Part shown: piece by piece, positions 1 through 10,177 of the stretch
Numbering within the stretch: position 1 is the stretch's first letter
Layout of the letters: every line of letters starts with the position of its first letter
Source of the DNA: Sphingomonadales bacterium UBA2683
GTDB lineage: Bacteria; Pseudomonadota; Alphaproteobacteria; Sphingomonadales; Sphingomonadaceae
NCBI GenBank assembly: GCA_002354635.1
Contig: DELZ01000002.1
Coordinates: forward strand, 539,266 to 603,265
DNA: 64,000 nucleotides
Direction of reading: 5' to 3'
The notes under the pieces: generated by a model
The model's database searches: none
What the model was told of the DNA's origin: nothing
The model's input: only the letters and a program-made list of their open reading frames with translations
Program-made: the position numbers and the translations under genes

Positions 1-128
1 TCTTCGCGCAGCGCCATCAGGCCGGGCATTTCGGTTTCGGCTATCTCAATCTCTTTGCGACCGAAATCGGCGAGAGAAATATCCTTGATTACAAAATCTT
101 GGGTTGCGGTGTCCGCTGCGGTTGCCAC
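1..128 (-). CDS. ahcY: Adenosylhomocysteinase, N-terminal fragment (cut by window edge)
   Basis: S-adenosylhomocysteine hydrolase splits SAH to adenosine and homocysteine in the cytosolic activated-methyl cycle. Only the first 42 codons are in the window. They start at a GTG preceded by a clear AAGGAG, and read MATAADTATQDFVIKDISLA and then a stretch containing DFGRKEIEIAETEMPGLM. That is the usual N-terminus of alphaproteobacterial AhcY, where the enzyme begins with DI-LA-GR-EI--AE-EMPGLM. The catalytic and NAD-binding parts lie outside the window. A near-perfect palindrome about 90 bp upstream probably regulates it. Identification rests on this short segment plus the operator. Confidence 0.85.
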   Translation of the reverse strand, partial: MATAADTATQDFVIKDISLADFGRKEIEIAETEMPGLMALRE

Positions 129-215
129 GTCTAATCTCCTTGGAAAACGAAATGCCGCACGGGCAATCCAGTGCGGCAACATGCGAATTTATTAGCGCCT
201 TATCGCTTCAGAAGC

Positions 216-239
216 AAATATAAAGATGTCTTTATATTT
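216..239. promoter_or_regulatory. Palindromic operator upstream of ahcY (SamR/SahR-type)
   Basis: Two perfect 11-nt half sites, AAATATAAAGA and TCTTTATATTT, are separated by TG. The centre lies about 100 bp upstream of the ahcY start. The core ATAAAGA-n2-TCTTTAT resembles the operators described for ArsR-type regulators of SAM/SAH recycling genes in proteobacteria (SahR/SamR). Assignment to that regulator is inference. The palindrome itself is seen directly. Confidence 0.7.
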
Positions 240-285
240 GATATTTTGTGAGTCTGCCGCACCACAGGTCGCAACAATCAAAGGA

Positions 286-846
286 TCAGGCGCTGCCAAA
301 TCCGCTGGACAGCTTTGTCGGATCGATACCGAGTGCCTGCCAGGCCATCAGCCATTTGTCCCCGGAGCGGGTTTCGTACAACCAGTCGGGAGAGCCTTCG
401 GCGATGGTCCAGCCATTCTGGGTCAATTCGCTTTCCAGTTGCCCCTCTCCCCATCCGGAATAGCCCAGCGCGATAATCCACTTTTCCGGACCCCGATTTG
501 CGGCGATGGCCCTGAGCATGTCAATCGAACTGCTAAGTCCCCAGCGATCTCCGACCTGGAGCGTATCCGACATGTTGATATCCAGACTGTGGAGAATGAA
601 ACCGCGTTGCGTTTCCAGGGGGCCACCGAGAAAAATCTCGGGGTTCGGCGCTTCGCCCGGATCAATGTCAAATTGTTGCAGCACATCGTGAAAACTGATG
701 CCATCTACCGTCTCACCGATATTGATGCCGAGAGCTCCGTTTTCGTCATGCGAACAGATCGCCACGACCGATCGTGCAAATCGGGGATCGGCCATTCCCG
801 GAGTAGCAAGGAGGAACTGTCCGGAAAAGAAAATGCTGTCATTCAT
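286..846 (-). CDS. YqgE/AlgH family protein (UPF0301)
   Basis: A 186-residue protein of the YqgE/AlgH family, which is widespread in proteobacteria and has no firmly established biochemical role. The start chosen is the ATG giving MNDSIFFSGQFLLATPGM, because the family begins with a similar FLxGQFLxAxPxM motif. An ATG 51 nt further upstream would add 17 residues unlike the family. The typical features follow: FARSVVAICSHDENGALGI, a later LGGPLE, and a glycine-rich LGYSGWGEGQLE near residue 130. It stands alone, convergent with nothing close and downstream of the ahcY operator region. Family call is secure, function is not. Confidence 0.88.
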   Translation of the reverse strand: MNDSIFFSGQFLLATPGMADPRFARSVVAICSHDENGALGINIGETVDGISFHDVLQQFDIDPGEAPNPEIFLGGPLETQRGFILHSLDINMSDTLQVGDRWGLSSSIDMLRAIAANRGPEKWIIALGYSGWGEGQLESELTQNGWTIAEGSPDWLYETRSGDKWLMAWQALGIDPTKLSSGFGSA

Positions 847-1001
847 CACCGGCAGCATAGCGAGGTGGATATCCCCTGCCCATGACAAATTTTTCAAGTC
901 CTGTCCCTGCCTGTTTTGCTGGCTTGTAATTTCATGCGCCTGTCACCACTATCAGCTACAGAGGCAATAGTTCACAGCCCGATCAACACCAGGAGCAAGA
1001 T

Positions 1002-1478
1002 ATGATTAACAAAGGCGACAAAATTCCCGAAGTGAAACTGGTCAAGGCGACTGCAGAAGGGCCGCAGCAAATCAGCTCGAGCGAATATTTCGCCGGCAAG
1101 AAAATCGCCCTCTTTTCCGTTCCCGGCGCCTTTACGCCGACCTGCTCCGCGAAACATTTGCCAGGCTATGTCGAAAAGGCTGCCGATCTCAAGGCAAAAG
1201 GCGTAGATGAAATTGCCTGCACAGCTGTCAATGATGCCTTTGTGATGGGTGCATGGAACGATGCGGCGGGTTCAGAAGATGTCACCATGCTGGCTGACGG
1301 CAATGGCGATTTTGCCGAGGCCGTCGGGCTGACCATGGATGGCTCCGGTTTTGGCCTGGGCAAGCGCGGCCAGCGATTCTCGATGATCGTCAATGATGGC
1401 GTTGTCGAGGAACTCAACGTCGAAGCACCGGGCGACTTCAAGGTCAGCGCCGCCGAATATATGCTCGACCAGCTGTAA
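1002..1478 (+). CDS. Peroxiredoxin (Prx5/thioredoxin-fold, glutaredoxin-dependent type)
   Basis: A 158-residue cytosolic peroxidase that reduces H2O2 and organic hydroperoxides. The Prx5-family active site is intact: PGAFTPTCSAKHLPGY with the peroxidatic Cys48, preceded by KIALFSVPGAF. A second Cys at 73 (DEIACTAVND) lies where many Prx5 proteins carry a non-resolving cysteine, so recycling probably uses glutathione or glutaredoxin. FGLGKRGQRFSMIV near residue 120 contains the conserved arginine. The start is the ATG after CAGGAGCAAGAT. The gene is monocistronic and ends in a strong bidirectional terminator shared with the convergent peptidase gene. Confidence 0.92.
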   Translation: MINKGDKIPEVKLVKATAEGPQQISSSEYFAGKKIALFSVPGAFTPTCSAKHLPGYVEKAADLKAKGVDEIACTAVNDAFVMGAWNDAAGSEDVTMLADGNGDFAEAVGLTMDGSGFGLGKRGQRFSMIVNDGVVEELNVEAPGDFKVSAAEYMLDQL

Positions 1479-1494
1479 TCATATCAAATCCAGT

Positions 1495-1532
1495 AAAAAG
1501 CCGGCGGAAAATTGCTTTTCCGCCGGCTTTTT
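1495..1532. terminator. Bidirectional rho-independent terminator
   Basis: A perfect 17-bp stem (AAAAAGCCGGCGGAAAA / TTTTCCGCCGGCTTTTT) with a TTGC loop. It has T-runs on both strands and lies between the convergent peroxiredoxin and M2 peptidase genes. Confidence 0.93.
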
Positions 1533-1537
1533 CATGT

Positions 1538-3376
<1,839 letters not shown>

Positions 3377-3432
3377 TTTGTCATCCTCATGATTGTGAAT
3401 TTGGTTGGAATTGAAACTTTATCCGGCACCGG

Positions 3433-3960
3433 TCAAGTCCGTGTTTCGCGCCAGCGCCAGATCAGGCTGATCAAAATGGCGATGGTACCGACAATCCAGG
3501 TGACGACCTTCACCGGCTTTGCCAAGGCCGCCATGCCGGCGAGAATATCGCTCCCCTGATCTTGCAGCAATTGCACCAGTTGGCATATCGTCTCGATATA
3601 GTCGCTGACGCCAAACAGGAAATAGCTGACCACGCACAGCAGGCCGATTTTCTTGAGCGTTGGAGACCGCGCCTGCTGCCAGACAAGGCGACCGCCGATG
3701 ATGCCGCCCGACATGTACAGGCCGATGAATATGAGATCGCCGATCATCCCCCATCTGGCGAGATCGAGCAGCCCCGCTTCGGCCCAGCTGTTCTGGATCG
3801 CATTGACCCGCTCCGCCGTTGCGGCGCTCTGGTGATCAAGGATGCCGTTCGGCGCGACCGCCGTTTCCAGCATGCCTCCGGAAGCGATCAGATAGAGAAA
3901 AAGGGCCAACCCCCCACCCCAGAATATCCAGAAATTCCGCCAATTATAGAGACCCGACAT
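3433..3960 (-). CDS. Four-span membrane protein of unknown function
   Basis: A 175-residue protein with about four hydrophobic helices: residues 10-28, about 70-92, about 105-125 and 148-166. It carries no catalytic motif that I recognise. The ATG follows a good GGAGGGAAT ribosome-binding site only 9 nt after the stop of the upstream hydrolase gene, so the two are probably co-transcribed. The C-terminus ends in a positively charged IWRWRETRT. A DUF4386-like or related uncharacterised membrane family is possible. I do not assign a function. Confidence 0.75.
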   Translation of the reverse strand: MSGLYNWRNFWIFWGGGLALFLYLIASGGMLETAVAPNGILDHQSAATAERVNAIQNSWAEAGLLDLARWGMIGDLIFIGLYMSGGIIGGRLVWQQARSPTLKKIGLLCVVSYFLFGVSDYIETICQLVQLLQDQGSDILAGMAALAKPVKVVTWIVGTIAILISLIWRWRETRT

Positions 3961-3968
3961 ATTCCCTC

Positions 3969-4724
3969 CTATCCGATCAGAAAACGCACCATCTCCTGAC
4001 CCAGTTCCGGCTTGGTCACACTGCTCATATGGGTTCCGGGGACGGCGACATGCCGGCCGTTTAGCAATATCGCCGCCAGCTCTTCCGGATCCCCGTTATC
4101 GTCATCCTCACTGCCGCAAAGGACCAATGTTTCTGTTTCGATACTTGCCGCCTCGGCCGGGTCCATATCGGAGAAAGTCCCGAGCAGCAGTCTTGCGGCT
4201 ACCGGATCGATGTTCTGGCTTTTCATGAACTGGATCGCCAGCCAGTGCGGATCGCCGCGCTCGGCGCTGTCCCGGCTATCGATGGCCGCGAAAAAGAAAT
4301 CCCGCCGCCGGGCCCAGCCCGCCAAGCCTTGCAGACCCATGCCGGAAAGTATCGCCTTGCGGGGTCGGGTGCCCGTCGCCAGCAATTTGGCGGTCGTACG
4401 AGCCCCCAGAGAAAATCCGCCGAGATCAAAGTCGGATAGCTCCAGGAAAGCAATCAGAGCCCGAATGTCCTTCACCAGTACGTCCTGGGGATAGGCGTCG
4501 GGGTCATGGGGCGCCGCGCTCTCTCCATGGGCGCGCAGATCCGGCATGATCACCCGGAATCCGCCCTCAGCCAAAGCATCGGCATGGCCGAACTTGATCC
4601 AGTTGGTGTGAGCATTGGAAAACAGGCCGTGCAGGAGGATCACGGGGCGCCCCTCCCCGATCTCGTGAATCCTGAGCAAAACGTCGTCGAAAGAGGAAAA
4701 TTCCCAGCTTTTTACGGTCATCAA
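3969..4724 (-). CDS. Alpha/beta hydrolase
   Basis: A 251-residue alpha/beta-hydrolase fold enzyme. The oxyanion segment ILLHGLFSNAHTNW comes near residue 30, the nucleophile elbow GFSLGAR near residue 103, and the late histidine in PGTHMSSVTKPEL near the C-terminus. An acidic residue in LVLCGSEDDDNGDP would complete the triad. The protein may start at the second ATG (MTVKSWEF). No signal peptide is visible, so it should be cytosolic. Substrate cannot be inferred. It is the first gene of a probable two-gene unit with the membrane protein downstream. Confidence 0.87.
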   Translation of the reverse strand: MMTVKSWEFSSFDDVLLRIHEIGEGRPVILLHGLFSNAHTNWIKFGHADALAEGGFRVIMPDLRAHGESAAPHDPDAYPQDVLVKDIRALIAFLELSDFDLGGFSLGARTTAKLLATGTRPRKAILSGMGLQGLAGWARRRDFFFAAIDSRDSAERGDPHWLAIQFMKSQNIDPVAARLLLGTFSDMDPAEAASIETETLVLCGSEDDDNGDPEELAAILLNGRHVAVPGTHMSSVTKPELGQEMVRFLIG

Positions 4725-4861
4725 CCCTCGCTCTCAAAATTCATGGTCGGCGCCACCGCAGCTATTGTTACGATGCCCGGTCGATTTGGTGCCGCGGTCC
4801 TGCCGGAATGTGTCCGCGCGGCAAGACTAATGATTTCGTGCCATGAAAAAAAGCCAAAAAA

Positions 4862-5509
4862 CTAGCGCTCGACCAGCCCCTTCTGTTTCATCCGCCAGAC
4901 CGCGAGTTCGATCCGGTCCTGTCCGAAAAACGGTTCAGCGTCGAAGACAAGTGTCGGAACACCCCAGTGTCCTGCGGCTTCCAGCGCTTTTTGATTGTCG
5001 GCGATCTCCGCATCCAGCTCTTCGGCCTGCTCCGCCGCTTCCGCTTTCAGTTCGGCATAATCAAGACCGGCGCGCGCCGTCGCCTTTTCCAGATGGTCGC
5101 CTTCATTCCATCCGGCGGTGCCACCCCAGATCATCTGCGATACTTCATTGGCGAAGGCCAGGCCCTTGCCGCGTCGCGAGGCGGCCTGCCCCATCCGGGT
5201 GAGCTCGAAAATATAGGGCTGGTCCGCAGCGATCTTGCGGGTTGCGATATCCTGAACGATCGGATCGGGATTGGGCGGCGCCATCGGGATGCCCATATGC
5301 TGTGCCACCCGGAACATGTCGCGAAACGTGTAGCCGAGCCAGTTGGGGTGGTTTTTCTCGAAGAATTCCGGTTCCCGGATCGCCAGCGGATAGACGAACC
5401 GCTGGTTGATCTGCAGGTCATAGTGCTCCGTCAGCGCGACATAGCGCCGCGTTGCCAGATAGCTGTAGGGAGAACGGAAGGACCAGTAGACGTCTGCTTG
5501 TAATGTCAT
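4862..5509 (-). CDS. 2-hydroxychromene-2-carboxylate isomerase family (DsbA-like fold)
   Basis: A 215-residue member of the thioredoxin-fold HCCA isomerase / kappa-GST family. The start was taken at the ATG giving MTLQADVYWSFRSPYSYLA, since the family has the SPYSYLA active-site serine within the first 15 residues. An upstream in-frame start would add 15 unrelated residues. The closing motif GVPTLVFDAEPFFGQDRI near residue 180 is also characteristic (GVPT-x-x-F-x-x-x-x-FFGQDR). Members act in naphthalene or aromatic breakdown, but many are glutathione-linked enzymes of unknown substrate, and no aromatic pathway genes are nearby. It is divergent from the marR-type gene across an AT-rich spacer. 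Confidence 0.87.
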   Translation of the reverse strand: MTLQADVYWSFRSPYSYLATRRYVALTEHYDLQINQRFVYPLAIREPEFFEKNHPNWLGYTFRDMFRVAQHMGIPMAPPNPDPIVQDIATRKIAADQPYIFELTRMGQAASRRGKGLAFANEVSQMIWGGTAGWNEGDHLEKATARAGLDYAELKAEAAEQAEELDAEIADNQKALEAAGHWGVPTLVFDAEPFFGQDRIELAVWRMKQKGLVER

Positions 5510-5554
5510 GTTTGATCTATGGCACAATCGTTTGCCGCTATCCATATTTTTCAA

Positions 5555-5598
5555 ATCTAATCATTGTATATTATAAAATATGTTATTAAATAATCGCC
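5555..5598. promoter_or_regulatory. AT-rich divergent promoter/operator region of the MarR gene
   Basis: This short spacer is far more AT-rich than its surroundings and contains imperfectly palindromic TTGTATATTATAAAATATG. It lies between the divergent isomerase and marR-emrAB units. MarR-family regulators commonly bind such sites next to their own gene. Operator function is inference. Confidence 0.4.
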
Positions 5599-6057
5599 AT
5601 GAGCGACAATCTGGGATTTCTGATCGGCGATATTTCACGACTGATCCGCCGAACCTTCGATCAACGAGCGAAGGCAATCGGTGTGACCCGGCCCCAGTGG
5701 CGGGTGCTGACATGGCTCAAGCGCCACGAAGGCATCAGCCAGAGCGCACTGGCGGACAAACTGGAGCTGGATGCAATGACACTGTGCCGCATGGTGGACC
5801 GCTTGCAGGATGCCCAATTGGTCGAGCGACGGCCCGACGCAGGCGACCGCCGGGCCTGGCAATTGTTCCTGACTGCGAAAGGCTGGGCGCTCAGCGACGA
5901 ACTCGAACCGATTGGCGAGCAATTGTTGCAGGAAGCGCTGGTCGACATGCCGAACGGGGATCGTGCGCAGCTTCAGAATCTGCTCGAACTTTTCCGTAGC
6001 AATCTGCAAGAGATCGACGAAACCAGCACAGTACGGAAGAATATTTCCAATGGCTGA
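5599..6057 (+). CDS. MarR family transcriptional regulator
   Basis: A 152-residue winged-helix regulator. The DNA-recognition region GISQSALADKLELDAMTLCRMVDRLQDAQLVERRPDAGDRR (about residues 49-90) is classic MarR: helix-turn-helix followed by the basic wing. The last codons overlap the start of the HlyD-family gene by 8 bp (ATGGCTGA), so regulator and efflux genes form one operon. By analogy with EmrR (MprA) it probably represses the emrAB-type pump and is released by hydrophobic compounds. That regulatory role is inference from context. Confidence 0.92.
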   Translation: MSDNLGFLIGDISRLIRRTFDQRAKAIGVTRPQWRVLTWLKRHEGISQSALADKLELDAMTLCRMVDRLQDAQLVERRPDAGDRRAWQLFLTAKGWALSDELEPIGEQLLQEALVDMPNGDRAQLQNLLELFRSNLQEIDETSTVRKNISNG

Positions 6058-7132
6058 CAATCCCAACCCCGAGATCGGCATGATCGATGAATCCACTGTG
6101 TCGCCGCAGCCAACAAAGCGCCGGATAGGTCGCCAGGTCGGTCGCTGGATCTTGATGCTGTCCGTGCCGCTGCTACTGGCCGGTTTCGGGGTCTTCTACT
6201 GGATCGCCAGCGGACGCTATGCAGTCACCGACAATGCCTATGTGCAACAGGATATTGTCTCTGTCTCGCCCGAGATTGGCGGCAAGATCATCGCCATCGG
6301 TGTCCAGGAAAACCAGCTGGTCAAGACCGGTGACCTGCTGTTTGCCATCGACCCGGAGCCGTATGAGCTGGCAGTGGCGCAGGCCAATGCCCGGATTGCG
6401 GCGGCACAGGTTAATGTCCAGAATCTGCGCACCGACTATCAGGTGAGCGGCGTCGATATTGAAGTCGCCAGGCAGGATATTGCTTTTGCCCAGTCCAACT
6501 ATCAGCGACAGGCCGCATTGATGGACAAGGGCTTCACCACCCGGGCCCGGCTCGACGCGGCCCAGCATGAAGTTGATATCGCACGGGCAAAGCTGAAATC
6601 GGCCGAAGCGGATGTCCTTGCCGCCCGGTCCCGGCTGTCGACAGGCGCCGCCGCGCCGGGAGAAAATCCGGATGTTGCGGATGCCAAGGTCGCCAGAGAC
6701 CAGGCCATGCTCAATCTGCAGCGCGCGCGGGTTCTGGCGCCGATTTCCGGACGCGTTGCCCAGTCAAGCCGGTTACAGGTGGGTCAGATGATGGTTGCCG
6801 GCCTGCCGGTGGTCTCGATTGTCAACGACCAGAACAGCTGGGTCGAAGCCAATTTCAAGGAAACCGATCTTGCGAAAATGAAGACCGGACAAAAAGCGAA
6901 GATTACGTTCGATGCCTATCCGGGACTCGAGCTGAATGGCCGGGTCGACAGCATCGGGGCGGGTACGGGATCAGAATTCTCCGTCTTGCCGGCGCAAAAT
7001 GCCAATGGCAACTGGGTCAAGGTCACCCAGCGGGTACCGGTTCGGATCAAGATATTGGACAAGTCTCCGAGGCAGCTGATCGCGGGAATTTCTGCAGAAG
7101 TGACCGTTGATTTGCAAAACGATCCGGAGTGA
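6050..7132 (+). CDS. HlyD family membrane-fusion protein (EmrA-like)
   Basis: A 360-residue periplasmic adaptor for a tripartite drug efflux pump. A short cytoplasmic N-terminus is followed by one membrane segment (about residues 33-52). Then comes the biotinyl-lipoyl half motif VSPEIGGKIIAIGVQENQLVKTGDLLFAID, an alpha-helical hairpin rich in Ala/Gln (about 105-190), and the second lipoyl half ARVLAPISGRVAQSSRLQVGQ. The beta-barrel FKETDLAKMKTGQKAKI is seen further on. The ATG overlaps the marR stop, and its own stop overlaps the start of the transporter gene. Matches EmrA in length and order. Confidence 0.93.
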   Translation: MADNPNPEIGMIDESTVSPQPTKRRIGRQVGRWILMLSVPLLLAGFGVFYWIASGRYAVTDNAYVQQDIVSVSPEIGGKIIAIGVQENQLVKTGDLLFAIDPEPYELAVAQANARIAAAQVNVQNLRTDYQVSGVDIEVARQDIAFAQSNYQRQAALMDKGFTTRARLDAAQHEVDIARAKLKSAEADVLAARSRLSTGAAAPGENPDVADAKVARDQAMLNLQRARVLAPISGRVAQSSRLQVGQMMVAGLPVVSIVNDQNSWVEANFKETDLAKMKTGQKAKITFDAYPGLELNGRVDSIGAGTGSEFSVLPAQNANGNWVKVTQRVPVRIKILDKSPRQLIAGISAEVTVDLQNDPE

Positions 7133-8679
7133 TTAACCCGGACCCGAACAAAGCCGCATTGCCGGTCGACAACCGGATATTGCTTACGGTTGCCGTCATG
7201 CTCGGCAATATCATGCAGATACTGGACTCCACCATTGCCAATGTCGCTTTGCCGCACATGCAGTCGGGCCTCGGAGCGACGCTCGACACGGTAACCTGGG
7301 TTCTGACCAGCTATATCCTCGCCACCGCAATCGCCATACCGATCACCGGCTGGATTGCCGATCGTATCGGTTCACGAAAATTATTCCTGTTATCGATCGC
7401 CGGATTCACGCTTTCCTCCCTGTTATGCGCCACTGCGACCAGCCTCGAGCTTCTTGTTTTCTTTCGTGTGGTTCAGGGGCTGTCCGGCGCGTTTATCATG
7501 CCACTCTCGCAAACCGTCATGCTCGACATAAATCCCCCGAAAAACCACCCGCAAGCGATGGCAATCTGGGGCATGGGGATCATGATCGCGCCGATAATGG
7601 GACCGATTATCGGCGGATATCTGACTGAAAATTTCAGCTGGGAATGGATCTTCCTGATCAATGTCCCGATCGGGATTGTCGCGTTCGTGATGCTGTGGAC
7701 TTTATTGCCTTCGCGACCGGTGTCCCGCCGAAAATTCGACCTATTCGGCTTTGTCCTGTTCGCCATTTTTATCGCCGCTTTCCAGTTGATGCTGGATCGG
7801 GGGAATAGTGAAGACTGGTTCGAAAGCTGGGAAATCATCATCGAATTCGGGCTGGCGGCGGGCGCATTATGGATGTTTGCTATCCATATGGCGACGGCAA
7901 AAAACCCGTTCCTCTCCAGAGAATTGTTCAGCAATCGAAATCTGGTCACTGCAATGCTGCTGATGGTTATTGCGGGCGTTGCCATGTTCTCGACGATGGC
8001 GCTGCTGCCACCCATGCTGCAGAATATCTATCATTATACCCCGATTGATGCCGGCATATTGCTGGCTCCACGCGGGATCGGCGTTTTTCTAGGCATGGCG
8101 ATCGGTAGCCGTCTGGCTACGGTCATCGACGCCAGGATTATAGTGGCAGCGGGAATGGCGCTTGCCTCTTACTCGGCGTGGATGATGACCGGATGGAGTC
8201 TCGAAATGGACCGCTGGCCGGTCATTACCAGTGGAGTGATCCAGGGGCTGGGCATGGGAGCGCTGTTCGTGACCATGAATATATTGGCATTTTCCACGCT
8301 CTCGCCAGCGTTGCGGACCGATGGCGCCAGTTTGCTCAATCTCGCGCGGACCATTGGTGCTTCGGTCGGGATCGCGGTATTTGTCGGCCTGCTGGGCCGC
8401 AACTGGCAGACCAGCCACGCTGATCTGGCCGCCAATGTAACCGAAGCACGGCTGTCTCCGCTCAGCCCGACCAGCATCCGCCGGCTAGGACAATATGGCG
8501 AGCAGGCGATGACGGTGATTGATGGTGAGGTGAACCGACAGGCGCTGATGATCGCCTATCTGGGCGATTTCTGGCTGATGTCGGTGGTTACCGCATTATG
8601 TGTTCCGCTGGTGTTCCTGATGAAGAAACCCCAGCGGATGAAACTGCATTCAGCCGAAGCCGCCAGTGCGGCGCATTAG
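7129..8679 (+). CDS. DHA2 family MFS multidrug transporter (EmrB-like)
   Basis: A 516-residue, probably 14-span inner membrane proton-drug antiporter. It starts at a GTG whose GTGA overlaps the emrA-like stop. Family motifs: LDSTIANVALPHMQ in helix 1, GWIADRIGSRKLFLLS (motif A between helices 2 and 3), FRVVQGLSGAFIMPLSQ (motif B), and IMGPIIGGYLTENFSWEWIFLINVPIG (motif C and following). This is the DHA2/EmrB signature. It should work with the HlyD protein and an outer-membrane channel encoded elsewhere. Its final 4 bp overlap the convergent asd gene. Confidence 0.94.
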   Translation: MINPDPNKAALPVDNRILLTVAVMLGNIMQILDSTIANVALPHMQSGLGATLDTVTWVLTSYILATAIAIPITGWIADRIGSRKLFLLSIAGFTLSSLLCATATSLELLVFFRVVQGLSGAFIMPLSQTVMLDINPPKNHPQAMAIWGMGIMIAPIMGPIIGGYLTENFSWEWIFLINVPIGIVAFVMLWTLLPSRPVSRRKFDLFGFVLFAIFIAAFQLMLDRGNSEDWFESWEIIIEFGLAAGALWMFAIHMATAKNPFLSRELFSNRNLVTAMLLMVIAGVAMFSTMALLPPMLQNIYHYTPIDAGILLAPRGIGVFLGMAIGSRLATVIDARIIVAAGMALASYSAWMMTGWSLEMDRWPVITSGVIQGLGMGALFVTMNILAFSTLSPALRTDGASLLNLARTIGASVGIAVFVGLLGRNWQTSHADLAANVTEARLSPLSPTSIRRLGQYGEQAMTVIDGEVNRQALMIAYLGDFWLMSVVTALCVPLVFLMKKPQRMKLHSAEAASAAH

Positions 8680-9701
8680 CCCTTTTTCAGATGCTTGCGA
8701 CCTAGTAGTTCGGCGATCTGCACGGCATTGAGCGCCGCACCCTTGCGGAGATTGTCGCTGACGCACCAGATGTTCAGGCCATTTTCTACCGTCGGGTCTT
8801 CGCGGACACGGCTGATGAAGGTGGCACCGTCGCCGACGCATTCGACCGGGGTGACGTAACCCTCGTCCTCGCGCTTGTCGACCAGCATGATGCCGGGCGC
8901 GTCGCGCAGGATTTTCTGCGCATCCGCGGCAGACAGCTCGTTTTCGAACTCAATATTGATCGATTCGCTGTGACCGACAAACACGGGTACGCGCACGCAG
9001 GTCGCGGTGACCTTGATCTTGGGGTCGAGGATCTTCTTGGTCTCGACGACCATCTTCCATTCTTCCTTGGTCGAGCCGTCGTCGAGAAACACGTCGATAT
9101 GCGGGATCACGTTGAACGCGATCTGCTTGGTGAACACGTGATTTTCCTTGGGGTCGCCGACAAAAATGGCGCGCGACTGTTCGAACAGCTCGTCCATGCC
9201 ACCCTTGCCCGCGCCGGAGACCGACTGGTAGGTGGAGACAACGACGCGCTTGATCGTTGCGGCGTCGTGCAGCGGCTTCAGCGCGACAACCATCTGTGCG
9301 GTCGAGCAATTGGGATTGGCGATGATGTTGCGCTTCTTGTAGCCATCAATGGCTTCCGGGTTCACTTCCGGCACGATCAGCGGTACGTCAGGGTCCATTC
9401 GGTAGAGCGAGCTGTTGTCGATCACCACGCAGCCGGCAGCAGCGGCCTTGGGCGCATATTCCTTGGTCGGACCCGAGCCAGCAGCGAACAGAGCGATATC
9501 CCAGCCGGAAAAGTCAAAATGCTCGATATTCTGGACCTTGAGCATCTTGCCGGTGTCGCCGATTTCGATCTCGCTGCCCTGCGAACGCGACGAGGCGACC
9601 GCGGCCAGCTCGTCATACGGAAATTCGCGCTCGACCAGCACGTTGAGCATTTCGCGCCCGACATTGCCCGTGGCGCCGACAACTGCAATTTTGTAACCCA
9701 T
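8676..9701 (-). CDS. asd: Aspartate-semialdehyde dehydrogenase
   Basis: A 341-residue NADP-dependent enzyme making aspartate semialdehyde from aspartyl phosphate, the branch point to lysine/diaminopimelate, threonine and methionine. The nucleotide-binding GATGNVGREM is at residues 9-18. The catalytic Cys132 lies in NPNCSTAQMV, and SGAGKGGMDELF and the histidine region RVPVFVGHSESI follow. Length fits the family. It is monocistronic and convergent with the efflux operon, sharing 4 bp with it. Diaminopimelate synthesis continues with dapF elsewhere in this window. Confidence 0.96.
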   Translation of the reverse strand: MGYKIAVVGATGNVGREMLNVLVEREFPYDELAAVASSRSQGSEIEIGDTGKMLKVQNIEHFDFSGWDIALFAAGSGPTKEYAPKAAAAGCVVIDNSSLYRMDPDVPLIVPEVNPEAIDGYKKRNIIANPNCSTAQMVVALKPLHDAATIKRVVVSTYQSVSGAGKGGMDELFEQSRAIFVGDPKENHVFTKQIAFNVIPHIDVFLDDGSTKEEWKMVVETKKILDPKIKVTATCVRVPVFVGHSESINIEFENELSAADAQKILRDAPGIMLVDKREDEGYVTPVECVGDGATFISRVREDPTVENGLNIWCVSDNLRKGAALNAVQIAELLGRKHLKKG

Positions 9702-9725
9702 GAAACTTTTCCTGTGCCTGATAGT

Positions 9726-9760
9726 AAAACAGCCGGTTTTCCTGTGGGGAGAACCGGCTG
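9726..9760 (-). terminator. Rho-independent terminator after rplS
   Basis: Reading the minus strand, CAGCCGGTT and AACCGGCTG form a 9-bp stem followed by TTTTACTAT. This closes the ffh-rpsP-rimM-trmD-rplS cluster. Confidence 0.82.
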
Positions 9761-9784
9761 CGTGAAACTGTTATGAAGCGTATT

Positions 9785-10174
9785 CTATTTTGCTTCGGTG
9801 CCTTTCGCTGGCTGGTTCAAGCGGCGTTCTGCAATACGGGCCCGTTTACCGGTGCGGCCGCGCAGATAGTAAAGTTTCGCGCGACGCACGATACCGCGGC
9901 GAACCACGGTGATGCTTTCAATATTCGGGGAGTAGAGCGGGAACACACGCTCTACGCCTTCGCCGAACGACATTTTGCGTACGGTGAAGTTGGAGCCCAT
10001 GCCGCGATTGGTGCGGGCGATGCACACACCTTCGAAATTCTGGGTACGAACGCGTTCGCCTTCAACGACGCGCACGCCAACGCGCAGCGTGTCGCCAGCG
10101 CGAAATGTGGGTATTTCCTTGGAAGCGATAAATGCGTCGACCGCTTCTTTTTCCAATGTCTGAATCAGGTTCAT
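9785..10174 (-). CDS. rplS: 50S ribosomal protein L19
   Basis: A 129-residue large-subunit protein at the 30S-50S interface. The L19 signature is clear: FRAGDTLRVGVRVVEGERVRTQNFEGVCIAR, then FTVRKMSFGEGVERVFPLYSP and VRRGIVRRAKLYYLRGRTGKRARI. The C-terminal extension (NQPAKGTEAK) is short. It is the last gene of the ribosomal-protein/tRNA-modification operon, 3 bp downstream of trmD, and is followed by a terminator. Confidence 0.98.
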   Translation of the reverse strand: MNLIQTLEKEAVDAFIASKEIPTFRAGDTLRVGVRVVEGERVRTQNFEGVCIARTNRGMGSNFTVRKMSFGEGVERVFPLYSPNIESITVVRRGIVRRAKLYYLRGRTGKRARIAERRLNQPAKGTEAK

Positions 10175-10177
10175 GAC

